NCBI RefSeq assembly: GCF_019049325.1
Contig: NZ_JAGMUO010000104.1
Location: forward strand, 48,356 to 112,355
Length of the DNA: 64,000 bases
Direction: 5' to 3'
From: Streptomyces sp. AC512_CC834
GTDB lineage: Bacteria; Actinomycetota; Actinomycetes; Streptomycetales; Streptomycetaceae
The notes beneath the pieces were generated by a model. That model was given only the letters and a program-made list of their open reading frames with translations, did no database searches and was not told where the DNA came from. Made by a program: the position numbers and the translations under genes. Shown here piece by piece: positions 43,301 through 52,023 of this stretch (its first letter is position 1; the number at the start of each line of letters is the position of its first letter).

Positions 43301-44953
43301 GTACACGGCGACCGCCGGCCCTTCCCGCAGGAGTCGTACGACGCCCGGCAGCGACCTCAGCCGACGCGACCCGTCCCACACGACGACGATGTCCGGGTCG
43401 GAGAAGGCAGGACCGACGCCACCCTGGTTGTTCTCCTTCAGGGCCTTCTGCCTGGCATCGAGCAACTGCGTCAGCTCGCCGACCCGGGCGCTCACGGTCT
43501 CGGAGTCCGTCCCGATCACCACGTTGACGTCCTGGCCGCTCGCGGGGCGGGCGTGCGGGAGCCAGCGGACCCAGTCCCAGCGCGGCTGTGCCTGGTTCTC
43601 GGTGAGCACGTAGAACTGGACATCCATCGGACTGTGCAGCACCGCGCTCTGCGCCACGGCCCACCTCGCGAGTGCCTGCGCCGAGTCGCCGGGCCCCGCG
43701 ACACCGATGACACCCAGATCCCTCAGCGGCAGTGCGACGGGAGAGTCCTCGATCTCCCAGGTGACCTGACGCTTGTGCTCGTCCTGCTCCGGATCGTCGA
43801 GAACGACCTCGGACCGCACGTGGCCGGTGCCGACCCGAAGGAGCAGATGATCGGGGTCCGTGCGCCGCCGCTCCCACAACCGGGTACGAGGCCCGGTGCC
43901 GAAGGCGAGCACAGCGGCGGGATCGGGACTGGCGCCGCGTCGGTCGAGCCGCTCCAGCCGCAGCGCGTCCTGGGCGTCCTTCTCGATCCGCTCCTTGGTC
44001 TCCTTGTACTCCTTGACCTGCTTCGCATGGGACTTGCGCCCGTGCTTCTTGTCATTGAAGTAGTTGCCGAAGAGCATGACCGGGCTCAGCAGAGCCATGA
44101 TCAAGTAGTACCAGCGCCCGAAGATCATGACGGACACGACCGCGCCGACCAGCGGGAACAGGGCCATCAGCCAGGGCAGCGGCCGGACTTCGTACTCGCT
44201 GGGCGGAGAAGGCAGCCGGAAGTGTGTCTTGCGCTCTGCCGGGCGCAGTCGCGGGGGCCGGTTGTAGTCGAGTCCGGCTCCGTCCTCCGACCACTTCAGG
44301 GCAGCGTTGGGAGGGGAGTAGCCGTCGATCTCCAGAAGTGTGTTGCCGAGGGCGAGTTGGGAGCCGAGGGGCCAGGAGCCGCCATCGAAGTCTTCACCGT
44401 CGAGCCGGCGCTGTTTGTTCTCGCCCCCCTGCTTCCTCTCCTCACCCCCCGTGTTCTTCTGCTCGATGCCGTGCAGGGTGACGTCGCAGGTGCCGTCCAT
44501 GGCGATGGACAGCGTGGCGGCTCGCGAAGCGAGTTCGGGATCGCTGATACGGATGTGCGCGGCAGGGCCGCTGCCGATGTCGTACCGACCGACGCCCAGC
44601 CGGTGCACGGCGCCGGCGGCGGGACCGCCGGCCACACGGAACTCCACGACACCGGTCGGCTCACCGGACACGCAGCCGGCCGGGTCGTGCAGGCTGACGA
44701 CGGCGCCCTCGCGCAGCGGCGAGCCGACGATGTTGGCGTCGGGGTCGAGGGCGTAGCCGTCGACGAAGGCCTGCGGTGCGCCGCCCGGGCCGGGACGCCC
44801 GCCGATGGGGATGACATCCGCACCACCGGCAACACCGACATGGTGCGCCAGCTCCCGAGTGATGTCGCCGACCGATGACTCCGGATCGGCGTCGAGCACC
44901 ACATCGGCGCTGGCTCCGCCGACCGGGTCGACGACGGTCAGACTCAGGCGCAC
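40325..44953 (-). CDS. EccC-type FtsK/SpoIIIE ATPase with N-terminal FHA domain (type VII secretion)
   Basis: The product has 1542 residues. The N-terminus has a ubiquitin-like/FHA-like region (VGRYDIGSGPAAHIRISDP). Two transmembrane helices follow near residues 258-297. Three P-loop ATPase domains follow: GTTGSGKS (about 735, with Walker B LLIVIDEFASM), GGQRSGRS (about 1069) and GPAKSGRS (about 1365). This is the layout of the ESX motor EccC, with the FHA at its start as in YukBA/EccC-type motors. A HNDHDGHNGHNGHNG low-complexity run lies in the middle. GTG 44953 follows GAGGAGG at 7-nt spacing. No eccB, eccD, eccE or mycP is nearby. Confidence 0.88.
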   Translation of the reverse strand: MRLSLTVVDPVGGASADVVLDADPESSVGDITRELAHHVGVAGGADVIPIGGRPGPGGAPQAFVDGYALDPDANIVGSPLREGAVVSLHDPAGCVSGEPTGVVEFRVAGGPAAGAVHRLGVGRYDIGSGPAAHIRISDPELASRAATLSIAMDGTCDVTLHGIEQKNTGGEERKQGGENKQRRLDGEDFDGGSWPLGSQLALGNTLLEIDGYSPPNAALKWSEDGAGLDYNRPPRLRPAERKTHFRLPSPPSEYEVRPLPWLMALFPLVGAVVSVMIFGRWYYLIMALLSPVMLFGNYFNDKKHGRKSHAKQVKEYKETKERIEKDAQDALRLERLDRRGASPDPAAVLAFGTGPRTRLWERRRTDPDHLLLRVGTGHVRSEVVLDDPEQDEHKRQVTWEIEDSPVALPLRDLGVIGVAGPGDSAQALARWAVAQSAVLHSPMDVQFYVLTENQAQPRWDWVRWLPHARPASGQDVNVVIGTDSETVSARVGELTQLLDARQKALKENNQGGVGPAFSDPDIVVVWDGSRRLRSLPGVVRLLREGPAVAVYAICLDEEERFLPGECQAFVVAEPLAHNDHDGHNGHNGHNGTVAARAGSSPQAAAGGFPSFQAWYEGGQQTQQATEQALELRLRVEQTGARRRSGVRPDFVSPAWCARLSRALAPLRDISGETEDSALPSSSRLLDVLQLEPPTRDDIAARWRMGGQSTMAVIGESYDGPFGIDMRRDGPHGLIAGTTGSGKSELLQTIVAALAVANTPENMTFVLVDYKGGSAFKDCVKLPHTVGMVTDLDAHLVERALESLGAELKRREHILSAADAKDIEDYQDLVRRDPSHPHIPRLLIVIDEFASMVRDLPDFVTGLVNIAQRGRSLGIHLLLATQRPSGVVSPEIRANTNLRIALRVTDAGESTDVIDAPDAGHIGKNTPGRAYVRLGHASLVPFQSGRVGGRRPGAADPAALAPWAGLLSWQELGRAGLAKPKAEAREDDEITDLKVLVDAIREANDAVGIPAQHSPWLPALDESLLLDDIPQVHSQGALPAAPYGIADLPSDQARRPVVVDFATFGHLLVAGGQRSGRSQVLRTVAGSLARTLSSADVHLYGIDCGNGALNALTRLPHCGAVVSRNQQERVIRLFNRLTGEVTRRQDLLAEKGYADIGEQRAAAAEDERLPHIMVLLDRWEGWLPTLGEYNHGDLTDQVMAMMREGASVGLHLVVTGDRQLLTGRISSLTEDKYGLRLADRGDFSLLDINARKIPEEIPPGRGFASGTATETQFALLAEDTTGQGQASALGTIGEAATARDAELPRSRRPFRVDVLPSRISFADAWAMRDPVTSASPLWTMVGVGGDELTAFGPDLAQGVPAFVIGGPAKSGRSTVLLNVARSCLAQGVRLILAAPRPSPLRELEETEGVLKVFTGRDIDEDEMEELIGSASPEQPIVVLVDDAEVHDDCDAEDVFKRIVERGVEEGLAVVIAGDEEEICDGFSGWQFDMKKARRGILLSPQDSSAGELIGIRTNRSMVGGPITPGKGMLHLGSGEHLTVTTPM

Positions 44954-45227
44954 GTTGGTCCTCCTCGCTGGGCTGAGGCCGCCCCCGGAACGCTGAACAC
45001 AGTGAAGCGACCTTAGCCGCCGCACCTTGCCCCCGTGCAACGGGATGCACAGGGCTTCGCAGGCCGGGATGTGCACTGGTTCACGCTTCCGCTGCCGGGT
45101 ATCCCTGTCGTCTCCAGAGCCTCACCCGTAGGATCTTTGCTCATGCGGACGGCCCGAAGACGACCGGGCTGACCGCGCCAGTCACGCCACGGGGGATGGC
45201 CCTGCGGCGACGGGAGGGAGAGCTGTC

Positions 45228-45527
45228 ATGGCCAAGGATGCAGACCTTACTTATGCCGAGATGGAGAAGAAGGCCAACGACCTCATCAAGGCGATGGGCG
45301 ACATGGAAGACATGTTGAAGGCCATCGAGAAGGGTGTCGAGGAACTCGTCGCCAACGGCTTCACCACGCAGAAGGCCTCCGGCGCCTACGACGAGTCCAT
45401 CAAGGACTTCACCAAGGGCGCGGCCAAGACCGTGAAGGGCCTGGAGGGACTCTCCAAGTTCCTGACCAACGCCAAGAAGGCGTACGAGGACCTGGACGAG
45501 CAGTTGGCCAAGTCCGCCAAGGGCTGA
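45228..45527 (+). CDS. WXG100-family small protein (T7SS substrate-like)
   Basis: The product has 99 residues, the length of ESX-type proteins. It is helical and lacks a signal peptide. The central turn is VANGFTTQKASGAY (residues 41-54), in place of a strict W-x-G. It is divergent from the EccC-type ATPase gene (274-bp gap) and has GGGAGGGAGAG upstream of ATG 45228. The gap contains two GGGATG-type repeats near 45045-45075 but no gene. Confidence 0.82.
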   Translation: MAKDADLTYAEMEKKANDLIKAMGDMEDMLKAIEKGVEELVANGFTTQKASGAYDESIKDFTKGAAKTVKGLEGLSKFLTNAKKAYEDLDEQLAKSAKG

Positions 45528-45685
45528 CGTCGGCGGCGGCTACCAGGCCGTCCGGGCGCGGTGGGGTGCATACAGTGTCCTGCCGCGCCCAGGCATGTCG
45601 CCCGTTGAGGATGGAAGTCCTAACGAGTGGCCGACATAACTCGGTACCACCTTGACCTGATCAAGGAATCCCCGAGGAGGGGCCC

Positions 45686-46000
45686 ATGGGGGAGCACGAC
45701 CGCCTGCTGGTCGACTTTACACTTCTGGAGTCTTCGAAGAAGAATCTAAAAGACATCAAAAAAGCCCTCGAAGACATCGAGGAACACCGTTCCGACATCC
45801 GTGACATCTGGGGCCATGACAGCATCGCCGGTAAAATGGATGATTTTGTCAACAATTGGGACAACTATAGACGGGAACTCCTCGATAATGTCGAGGACTT
45901 GGGTAAGCAAGTCGATACTTCACTCAAGAGCTTCGAGAAGCTGGACCTCGATCTAGAAAAGGCGACCGAGAAAAAGCACAGCAAAAGCGGGGGAAGTTGA
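45686..46000 (+). CDS. Small helical WXG-like protein, lower GC
   Basis: The product has 104 residues, rich in Lys, Glu and Asp, with no signal peptide. DIWGHDSIAGKMDDFVNNW (residues 40-58) is a WXG-like turn between two helices. The gene is clearly less GC-rich than its neighbours (many AAA, GAT, ATA codons), a sign of transfer. It is followed after three bases by the putative T7SS substrate gene, so it may act as its partner. Confidence 0.75.
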   Translation: MGEHDRLLVDFTLLESSKKNLKDIKKALEDIEEHRSDIRDIWGHDSIAGKMDDFVNNWDNYRRELLDNVEDLGKQVDTSLKSFEKLDLDLEKATEKKHSKSGGS

Positions 46001-46003
46001 CCT

Positions 46004-47296
46004 ATGGGTACTGGTAAGGGCAGGCGCCGGCCGGTCGACTGGCATCCGCTGGCGGAGAAGGACCCGATCCCCGGCGATCCGGAGGACATCCGCGACGAGG
46101 TCACCAGGAAGAAGAATCTCGCCTCGACGCTGCGCGACCAGGCTGCCATCCTCCGCAAGGCCGCCGACGGAGACGCCCTGAAGGGCAAGTACGCCGACAA
46201 GATCCGGGAAAAGTCCGGCGACCTCGAGAAGCGTTTCCGCGAGACGGCGGGCCGCTACGAACGGGTCGTCGGTGACCTCGGCAACTGGGCCAATGAGCTG
46301 GAGGGCTTCCAGGAACGGGCCGACGGTATCCTCCGCGCTGCGAAGCAGGCCGACGAGGAACACGCCGCCGAGGTGAAGAAGAAGGAAGCCGAAGCCAAGA
46401 AGGACGGCGACAAGAAGGCGCCAGAGGAGACCGACCCCGGCAGTCACCTGGCATCCTACCACAAGCAGCTCAACCAGGTCATATCCGAGCGCGATTCCCG
46501 TGCCCGGCATTACGCCGAGAACATTGACGATGACATCTCTGACATCATCAAGGACAGCGGGTGGGAGAACTTCAAGGACTGGGTGCATAAACATGCGGAT
46601 ACGATCAAGTCCGTCATTGAAGTCCTGAGTTGGGCAGCGACCATCATCGGTACCATTGCCCTCCTCTTCACGCCCGTCGGATGGTTGGCGACCGTCATTG
46701 CGGTGACCGCCATCGGTCTCACGGCGCTCGTCGGCGTCGGGCACACGGTGCTGGCCCTCTCCGGTGAGGGGAGCTGGACGGATGTCGCCATGGACGTCTT
46801 CGCGCTGGCGACGCTGGGATTCGGCAGCGTGGCGATGAAGGGCGTGAAGGCCGCGACGACAGCGCTCAAGAGCGCAAGCAGGGCTGGACGGTTCCAGCGG
46901 TACGCGAATCTGCGCAAGCTGCTCGACAGGAACGTCACGCGATACGGCACCAACTCGGCCCGCGGTGCGAAAGCCGCGCGTGCGAAGGGGGCGCTGCGCC
47001 AGATCGGGTCGAGGGAAACACGACCTGGGGCTACCCGGCTCGAACGCCTGCTGGGTGGTGATGGTGAGGTCGTCAGCGCAACCAAGTTCGCCAAGGCCAT
47101 GCGCGCCGAGTTCGGCGGGAATTCCGATGTGGTGAAGGCGGCCGATGCGGTGGGCAAGGCTAGCAGAAACTTCCGCATGAACTACCTGGCAGCCACCTCC
47201 GTAGACCTCGGAGATAAGGCCGGAGAAAAATTCGGTGGCGACGCGTACGGAGACGCCAAGGACGTCCTCACGCTTGAAGTCGGGAGTCGCTGGTGA
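46004..47296 (+). CDS. Putative T7SS-secreted membrane-active protein
   Basis: The product has 430 residues. Residues 1-120 are helical (RETAGRYERVVGDLGNWANEL), then a Lys/Glu/Ala-rich linker (KKKEAEAKKDGDKKAPEE). A hydrophobic region follows (VIEVLSWAATIIGTIALLFTPVGWLATVIAVTAIGLTALVG and AMDVFALATLGFGSVAMKG), then a basic C-terminus. The plan equals that of the product at 54334, so the two are homologous in architecture. No known toxin domain is seen. The partner downstream genes are 47363, 47749 and 48429. Function is inferred from context. Confidence 0.72.
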   Translation: MGTGKGRRRPVDWHPLAEKDPIPGDPEDIRDEVTRKKNLASTLRDQAAILRKAADGDALKGKYADKIREKSGDLEKRFRETAGRYERVVGDLGNWANELEGFQERADGILRAAKQADEEHAAEVKKKEAEAKKDGDKKAPEETDPGSHLASYHKQLNQVISERDSRARHYAENIDDDISDIIKDSGWENFKDWVHKHADTIKSVIEVLSWAATIIGTIALLFTPVGWLATVIAVTAIGLTALVGVGHTVLALSGEGSWTDVAMDVFALATLGFGSVAMKGVKAATTALKSASRAGRFQRYANLRKLLDRNVTRYGTNSARGAKAARAKGALRQIGSRETRPGATRLERLLGGDGEVVSATKFAKAMRAEFGGNSDVVKAADAVGKASRNFRMNYLAATSVDLGDKAGEKFGGDAYGDAKDVLTLEVGSRW

Positions 47297-47362
47297 GTAC
47301 TGCCCGATTTCGTTCGCCAGCCATCAGGCGCAGAGAAATTTGAAGAAATTGGAGTGGGAGAT

Positions 47363-47752
47363 ATGGCGACAGTCCCAGCAAAAAGCTCAGAAGAATCTCG
47401 AGCCATGAGATATCTTGCTGTATTTACTTTGGTGCCCATCCTGTGTTTCGCTTTCCAGGACCTTGGCAGCGAGTACGGAGGGCTGGACTGGCTCACCTAC
47501 GGATACGCAGCTTGGCCGATGATGATCGGACCGGTTTTGATGCTGCTTCTGTTCATTAAGAACCGAGAGCTCATCCGTGTCCCTGAGAGGGGCGCCAATT
47601 TTTCCCAGACAATCAGGATTGCCGCTTTTCTGTACCTGATTCCGAACTTGTTCATGGCATTCGGATACAGTTGGCTGGCGGTGGTTTCAGTGCTCTCCAT
47701 CGTGACGATCCTGGTGGCCGACTGGCAGCTCAAAAAGCGGGCTGGCGCATGA
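47363..47752 (+). CDS. Small integral membrane protein of unknown function
   Basis: The product has 129 residues with about four transmembrane helices (YLAVFTLVPILCFAF, AWPMMIGPVLMLLLFI, IAAFLYLIPNLFMAFGY, VVSVLSIVTILVADW). GC content is lower than the surrounding genes. A GGAG element precedes ATG 47363. The stop overlaps the ATG of the next gene (ATGA), which indicates a coupled operon. It could be a membrane component or immunity protein for the secreted substrate; this is speculation. Confidence 0.7.
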   Translation: MATVPAKSSEESRAMRYLAVFTLVPILCFAFQDLGSEYGGLDWLTYGYAAWPMMIGPVLMLLLFIKNRELIRVPERGANFSQTIRIAAFLYLIPNLFMAFGYSWLAVVSVLSIVTILVADWQLKKRAGA

Positions 47753-48432
47753 GCACGTCCGATGTGGAGCAACAGCCGCCCCGCGTCGAGGTGGCCGCTC
47801 CCCGCAGCTATGAGCTTATCCTGCCACCCGGTTGGGTCCGCATCCCTTTGCGTGAGGGCACGAAGGAAGCACTGGAGAGGGTCCTCTTCTCGCACATGGG
47901 GCAAGTCCCGGAGGGCATTCCCCGGGACGACGCGATGCGCTTCCGACTGGACATGCGTCGCCAGTTGGAGAGGCAGGCGCGTGCGGCCAGAAGAAACGGT
48001 GGCCTTGACCTCTATCTTCCGGTGCTGCCGCGCGGCGGAATCTTCCTCATGGCCTCTTTCATCGTCGCCGAGATGCCGATCGGTCAAGCCCATGCGGTTC
48101 CCCACCAGGCAGTGGTCGCTCAACTGGCCGGCGAGGACGTCCCCGGCGGAACGGGGGCAAAGGTCGACGTGGCAGGGGCGCCCGCAATCCGCCGAGCCTA
48201 TCGCTCCACCCCTGAAGATGAGAAGCTGACTTCTGCTCCCGAAGTCGTACAGCAGGTGGCCCTGCCGACGCGGCGGGTCGACTATGTGATTCCCGTGCCG
48301 GACGATCCCGCTCGCTGGATCAGCATCAACTTCTCCACGCCGGGTGACGGCGATATCGACAGTGAATTCACCGACGTACTGGTCGAGTTGTTCGACGCGG
48401 TGGTCGGCACGTTCAAATGGAGTTACGAGTGA
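47749..48432 (+). CDS. T7SS-associated accessory protein, family member 1
   Basis: The product has 227 residues, soluble, with no signal peptide. YELILPPGWVRIPLREG at the start is followed by a helix (FRLDMRRQLERQARAARR) and later DYVIPVPDDPARWISINFSTPGD. The product at 55695 has the same plan (YAFQYTVPDEFVRLPD...), and the next gene also starts with WIRVPLMWPE. All follow T7SS substrates, so a chaperone or immunity role is plausible. ATG overlaps the upstream stop. No family name is known to me. Confidence 0.65.
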   Translation: MSTSDVEQQPPRVEVAAPRSYELILPPGWVRIPLREGTKEALERVLFSHMGQVPEGIPRDDAMRFRLDMRRQLERQARAARRNGGLDLYLPVLPRGGIFLMASFIVAEMPIGQAHAVPHQAVVAQLAGEDVPGGTGAKVDVAGAPAIRRAYRSTPEDEKLTSAPEVVQQVALPTRRVDYVIPVPDDPARWISINFSTPGDGDIDSEFTDVLVELFDAVVGTFKWSYE

Positions 48433-49094
48433 GCTGGCTCAACGTCAAGCACGCCATGAATCTTTCCCCTTGGATCCGCGTACCGCTCATGTGGCCCGAA
48501 CCGGGACTTGAGGACGTCGAGGAGGCACAGACGCCGGAGGCATGGGCTCGCTACTTCGCCGAGGGTCTCTGGGAGGACTTCGCGTCGGAGAAGCCAGAGC
48601 CCGGCGAAGTCGACCTACTGACCAACATGCTCTTGATGTACGCCACCAGGGCCCCCGCGGCCTATCCGGGGTTCGAGGTCTTCCTCCATCTCCCGCACCC
48701 AAGGGAGATCCCACTCCCCGTATACGTCGACCTGGTGGAGATCGAGGAGGGCGAGGACCGGGAAACGGCACTGCGTGAGCTGACACACGCCGACGCGAGC
48801 TACACCGTCGAACCCCCCATCGTCGAGGACTTCGAATCCCCGCACCTGGGAACCGGCTTGCGCGTACTGCGCTACTACCAGGACGAAGAGAGCAACGAGG
48901 TGCACGTCGGCCTTCGCTACGCCTGGCGCTACGAGAAGAGCACGGAATCCGCAGACGTCCTGATCATCCTGGCCGACCCGGACGCCGGCCGGATCCTCCG
49001 AACTCTCGATGATATCGATGAGTTCGCCCGCATCATCCGGATCAGTCCGGATGAAGAGGCAGATACCTGGAATGTCCCAGTGGGCGGAATGTGA
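48429..49094 (+). CDS. T7SS-associated accessory protein, family member 2
   Basis: The product has 221 residues. GTG 48429 overlaps the preceding stop (GTGA) and has GGAG at 6-nt spacing, so it is preferred to ATG 48417, which would add a TTA codon at position 3. WIRVPLMWPEPG and LEVFLHLPHPREIPLPVYVDL resemble the upstream protein. It is acidic and has no signal peptide. It probably belongs to the same operon and family as the gene at 47749. Confidence 0.65.
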   Translation: MSWLNVKHAMNLSPWIRVPLMWPEPGLEDVEEAQTPEAWARYFAEGLWEDFASEKPEPGEVDLLTNMLLMYATRAPAAYPGFEVFLHLPHPREIPLPVYVDLVEIEEGEDRETALRELTHADASYTVEPPIVEDFESPHLGTGLRVLRYYQDEESNEVHVGLRYAWRYEKSTESADVLIILADPDAGRILRTLDDIDEFARIIRISPDEEADTWNVPVGGM

Positions 49095-49328
49095 GCGCAT
49101 AGCTCGCGCCGAGCGCGCCCAGCAGGATGAGCAGCACCGCCAGCGCCGGTTTGCGCTCGCGAGGTGACGGGCGAGTGAGGCGAGTCATGTGCGAGTGGGC
49201 GAGTGGTGTCTGAGCAGCCGGGGCGAGATGGTGGGCTGCGGCAGCCGGACGAGCCTGCGGTACGCCCAGGAGGCATGCCGCCGCACGCCTCCGACGGACG
49301 GTTGCCCCGTAACGTGCACTTCCGGCTC

Positions 49329-49916
49329 TCAGTCGAAGATGTCCAGGGCATCCAGCCAGGATCCGTCACCGTCGCTGCCCGTGGGGCGGGCCCGCATCGG
49401 GCGTGGCTCCGGGTAGGTTTCCGCTGCGGCCCGCGCGCGGACGATCTCCGGCCCGCCACACGCCGCTACCGCGAAGGCGCCGAAAACCTTGGCGAACGCG
49501 GCTGGGTCGCGGAACTCTACGCCGAACGCCTGGCCGTCTTGCAGCGGCGCCCACACCACCCGGTCGACCCGTATCCACTCGGACACCGGCTGGTCGTCCA
49601 AGGTCGACCGTTCCTCCATCCACAGCCGCGCCACGTGCAGCAGGTTCACCTTCTCCATCGGCAACCGCTTGCGCCGTATGCGCAATTCACGTGTCGTCAG
49701 TGTGACCCGCTGGTTCCTCTTCGGGTACCAGACGACTCCGACAGCGAACGGCACCCACAGCAGGATCCCGAGCATCGGCCAGACCAGAGCGTCGCCCCAC
49801 GAGCGGAGCAGTCCGCCGTCCAACAGGTAAACGGCCCCGAATACCAGAATCCACTTTGCCGTCATCCGCCAGAAGCCAGTGCCCTGCCGGTACAGGATCC
49901 GGTGCTTCCTCGTCAT
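49329..49916 (-). CDS. Membrane protein with PH-like cytoplasmic part, unknown function
   Basis: The product has 195 residues. Two transmembrane helices (WRMTAKWILVFGAVYLLDGGLL and VWPMLGILLWVPFAVGVVWY) precede a beta-rich, basic domain with RVTLTTRELRIRRKRLP, which has a PH-like profile. ATG 49916 overlaps the stop of the small gene upstream (ATGA), so the longer frame from 49949 is less likely. It closes an operon of four genes on this strand. The 234 bp to 49094 hold no gene. Confidence 0.68.
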   Translation of the reverse strand: MTRKHRILYRQGTGFWRMTAKWILVFGAVYLLDGGLLRSWGDALVWPMLGILLWVPFAVGVVWYPKRNQRVTLTTRELRIRRKRLPMEKVNLLHVARLWMEERSTLDDQPVSEWIRVDRVVWAPLQDGQAFGVEFRDPAAFAKVFGAFAVAACGGPEIVRARAAAETYPEPRPMRARPTGSDGDGSWLDALDIFD

Positions 49917-50107
49917 CGTCGTGCTCGCCTGCCATCGAGGACGTGACACATCGGCTCAACCCCGATCGGCTGGATGAAGGCGGGCCGCAACGGTCCGCCG
50001 TCGGCAGTGCGGTGCAATTGCTCCGGCGGCCACGAGGTCTTGGCAATCCGGCGCCATGCAGCCCACTCGGCCTGAATGCTCCGGCGGGAACGTGCTGCCT
50101 TGGTCAT
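49913..50107 (-). CDS. Small basic protein of unknown function
   Basis: The product has 64 residues (starts TKAARSRRSIQAEWAAWRR, rich in Arg and Trp). GGGGAG precedes ATG 50107. Its TGA overlaps the ATG of the downstream membrane protein, a sign of coupling. It lies 14 bp after the stop of the secreted protein gene. No homologue is known to me. Confidence 0.55.
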   Translation of the reverse strand: MTKAARSRRSIQAEWAAWRRIAKTSWPPEQLHRTADGGPLRPAFIQPIGVEPMCHVLDGRRARR

Positions 50108-50121
50108 GCTCCCCTGGCCCA

Positions 50122-51156
50122 TCAGCGATTGACCGCCTGGATCTCCTGAACCGTCACAGCCTGCTCGCTGCCGAAGGTGCCGTCGGGCAGTGTACCGGCC
50201 TCGCCGTTGGAGCCCTCCCAGGTGATTTCCCAGGTGATGGTGGCCTGGAGGTCGTATGTGCTGTCGCCGGAGGAGCGGAGGTATGTGATGCCGCAGGGTG
50301 GGGTTTGTTCGGCCTTGCCCTTGGCGTAGGGCTCGCCGATGGAGCCGTCGGCGTTGATCTCGCACTCGCCGGAGGCGGGAAAGATGGTGGCGTCCGTGGT
50401 TCCCGGCTCCAGCTTCAGCGAGACAGGTCTGGCTGTGGTGGTGGCAGAGAGGTTCCAGCCGCCCACATCGAGGGATGCGGTGACCGAGACTTCGTGGAAG
50501 TCGGTCTTGTCGAGCCAAGCCCAGGTGGGGAGGTTGACCTTCGTCGTCTCAGCAGGGGCGAGGGCGATCTCGGTGTCGGGGACCTGGAGCTCGTTGTAGG
50601 CGAGCTTCGCCAGTGTCTCGGTGTCGATGGCCCTCTCCACGGGGGGATCGTCCCCGTTGTCGACCCAGAAGTCGGCTTGGCTGCAGGCCAGGTAGTCATC
50701 GCCTTCGAGGCGGTCCCAGTCGTAGACCGTTCCCCAGAACATGCCTTTTCCGGACTTCTTCTTGTTAAAGTCCTTGTAGGGATCCCCCTCGATGTAGCGG
50801 GACTTCTCGGCAGCGTAGGCCTCCACCGCACCGCTGAAGTGCCCGACGTTCCAGCGCCGCTTGAATTCTTTCTCGTATTCCTCGGGCGTCCATTTCGGCT
50901 CGTACCAACAAGCCGGCGGGTTGTAGTTGCCGACAGCAGTCAGCGCGCCGGTCGCCTCGCCGGTTCCGTTCTTGGATGTGTTGAAAGTTACTTGCGAAGT
51001 GATGGTGCGTCCGCTTGAATCACTACTGGTGTCGGCCTCTCCGCGTGATCCGCCGAAGCCAGTTTCCGCGTACGCTGGTTGTGTCGTGAGTAGCGCACTC
51101 ATAAACAGTACAGCTCCGAGCGAGGCAAGTCGTCTGGCCGACTTTACGGAATGCAT
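50122..51156 (-). CDS. Secreted beta-rich protein, copy 1 of a duplicated pair
   Basis: The product has 344 residues. A signal peptide (RLASLGAVLFMSALLTTQPAYA) is followed by a Cys-containing mature domain: NPPACWYEPKW, NLPTWAWLDKTDF, SVTASLDVGGWNLSATTTARPVSL, FPASGECEINADGSIG and TPPCGITYLRSSGDSTY. It is intact, unlike its copy at 57718. It overlaps the lipoprotein gene upstream by 13 bp. This pair is found near T7SS genes in Streptomyces as I recall, but its function is not known. Confidence 0.78.
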   Translation of the reverse strand: MHSVKSARRLASLGAVLFMSALLTTQPAYAETGFGGSRGEADTSSDSSGRTITSQVTFNTSKNGTGEATGALTAVGNYNPPACWYEPKWTPEEYEKEFKRRWNVGHFSGAVEAYAAEKSRYIEGDPYKDFNKKKSGKGMFWGTVYDWDRLEGDDYLACSQADFWVDNGDDPPVERAIDTETLAKLAYNELQVPDTEIALAPAETTKVNLPTWAWLDKTDFHEVSVTASLDVGGWNLSATTTARPVSLKLEPGTTDATIFPASGECEINADGSIGEPYAKGKAEQTPPCGITYLRSSGDSTYDLQATITWEITWEGSNGEAGTLPDGTFGSEQAVTVQEIQAVNR

Positions 51157-51800
51157 TTCTCGTTCCCCCGCTTTGAAATGACCTCGTTTGTGACCCAGAT
51201 CCCATCGGAGTTCCGCTCGAGACGGCTGACGTAGTACACATAGGAGTTGTCGGAAGGAGCGCTACGGTCGACCTTGTTGGTCTTGCGGAACTTGTTGAAT
51301 GCTTTGCTCTCGTCTGCGCAGAGTGTGACCGCGGCAGTGGTTTCGCCGGACAGATCCACGGTTGGTGCGTAATAACGTGTGGTGCCAGTGATGGTCGCGT
51401 CGTGGTCGACGAACGTCTGGACCCATTTCGCAGCTCCCGCCAATGCCTCGCCCTTGTAGTAAAAGGTGAGAGCGGGCGACTTGGTATCTCCGTCCGTGAT
51501 GGCCCGGGTTACGGCGGTCATCGAGTGTCCGGCATCTGCCAGGACAGCGTCCTTGGTGGTGTCGCCGGTATTCCAGTCCTCGAAGACTTCGTTCACGTCG
51601 GCAGGCAGGGAGAGATCAGGGCGGTTGACATCGGCCGACGGGCTTGGCGATGCGGGTGTAGACGCCGAGGTGTCGCCGGTGTCCGCTCCAGCGATCTCGT
51701 CCTTGCCCTTGGACTCTTCCTCCCCACCGCCGCAGGCCGTCAGTAGCAGGGCTGCTGAGGCGGCGAGCGCGGCAGCAACGGGCAATGAGCGGCGCTTCAC
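51144..51800 (-). CDS. Lipoprotein, copy C
   Basis: The product has 218 residues. It starts KRRSLPVAAALAASAALLLTACGGGEEE, a lipoprotein signal with the lipobox LTAC. The mature part has a Ser/Ala/Pro-rich linker and a compact domain with TLCADESKAFNKFRK, SYVYYVSRLERN. GTG 51800 has GGGGAG nearby. It is a paralogue of lipoproteins at 56937 and 58736, and overlaps the secreted protein gene downstream. Confidence 0.82.
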   Translation of the reverse strand: MKRRSLPVAAALAASAALLLTACGGGEEESKGKDEIAGADTGDTSASTPASPSPSADVNRPDLSLPADVNEVFEDWNTGDTTKDAVLADAGHSMTAVTRAITDGDTKSPALTFYYKGEALAGAAKWVQTFVDHDATITGTTRYYAPTVDLSGETTAAVTLCADESKAFNKFRKTNKVDRSAPSDNSYVYYVSRLERNSDGIWVTNEVISKRGNEKCIP

Positions 51801-52023
51801 AGTGGACTCCCCGTGAGACAGAAGTGCGGTCAAGGTTATCGACCGTATCTGTGGGGTTACCAGTTTCGCCAGAACGAACTACTCCAATAATCGGGGTAAT
51901 TCGGAGTGATTAGGATGTTTCGGTCTTCCTCTGTGCCCTGATCGTGCTCAACGGACGACCGCCCCGGACGCGATGACTGTCGCGTTCGGGGCGGCGCGAG
52001 CGGCGGTGAGTAGAGCCTCTTTG

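Noticed and set aside
41324..44878. A very long open frame (about 1184 codons) on the + strand opposite the EccC gene
   Set aside because: It is the mirror frame of a real high-GC gene; it lacks domains and a ribosome site, while the complementary strand encodes a clear three-ATPase EccC.
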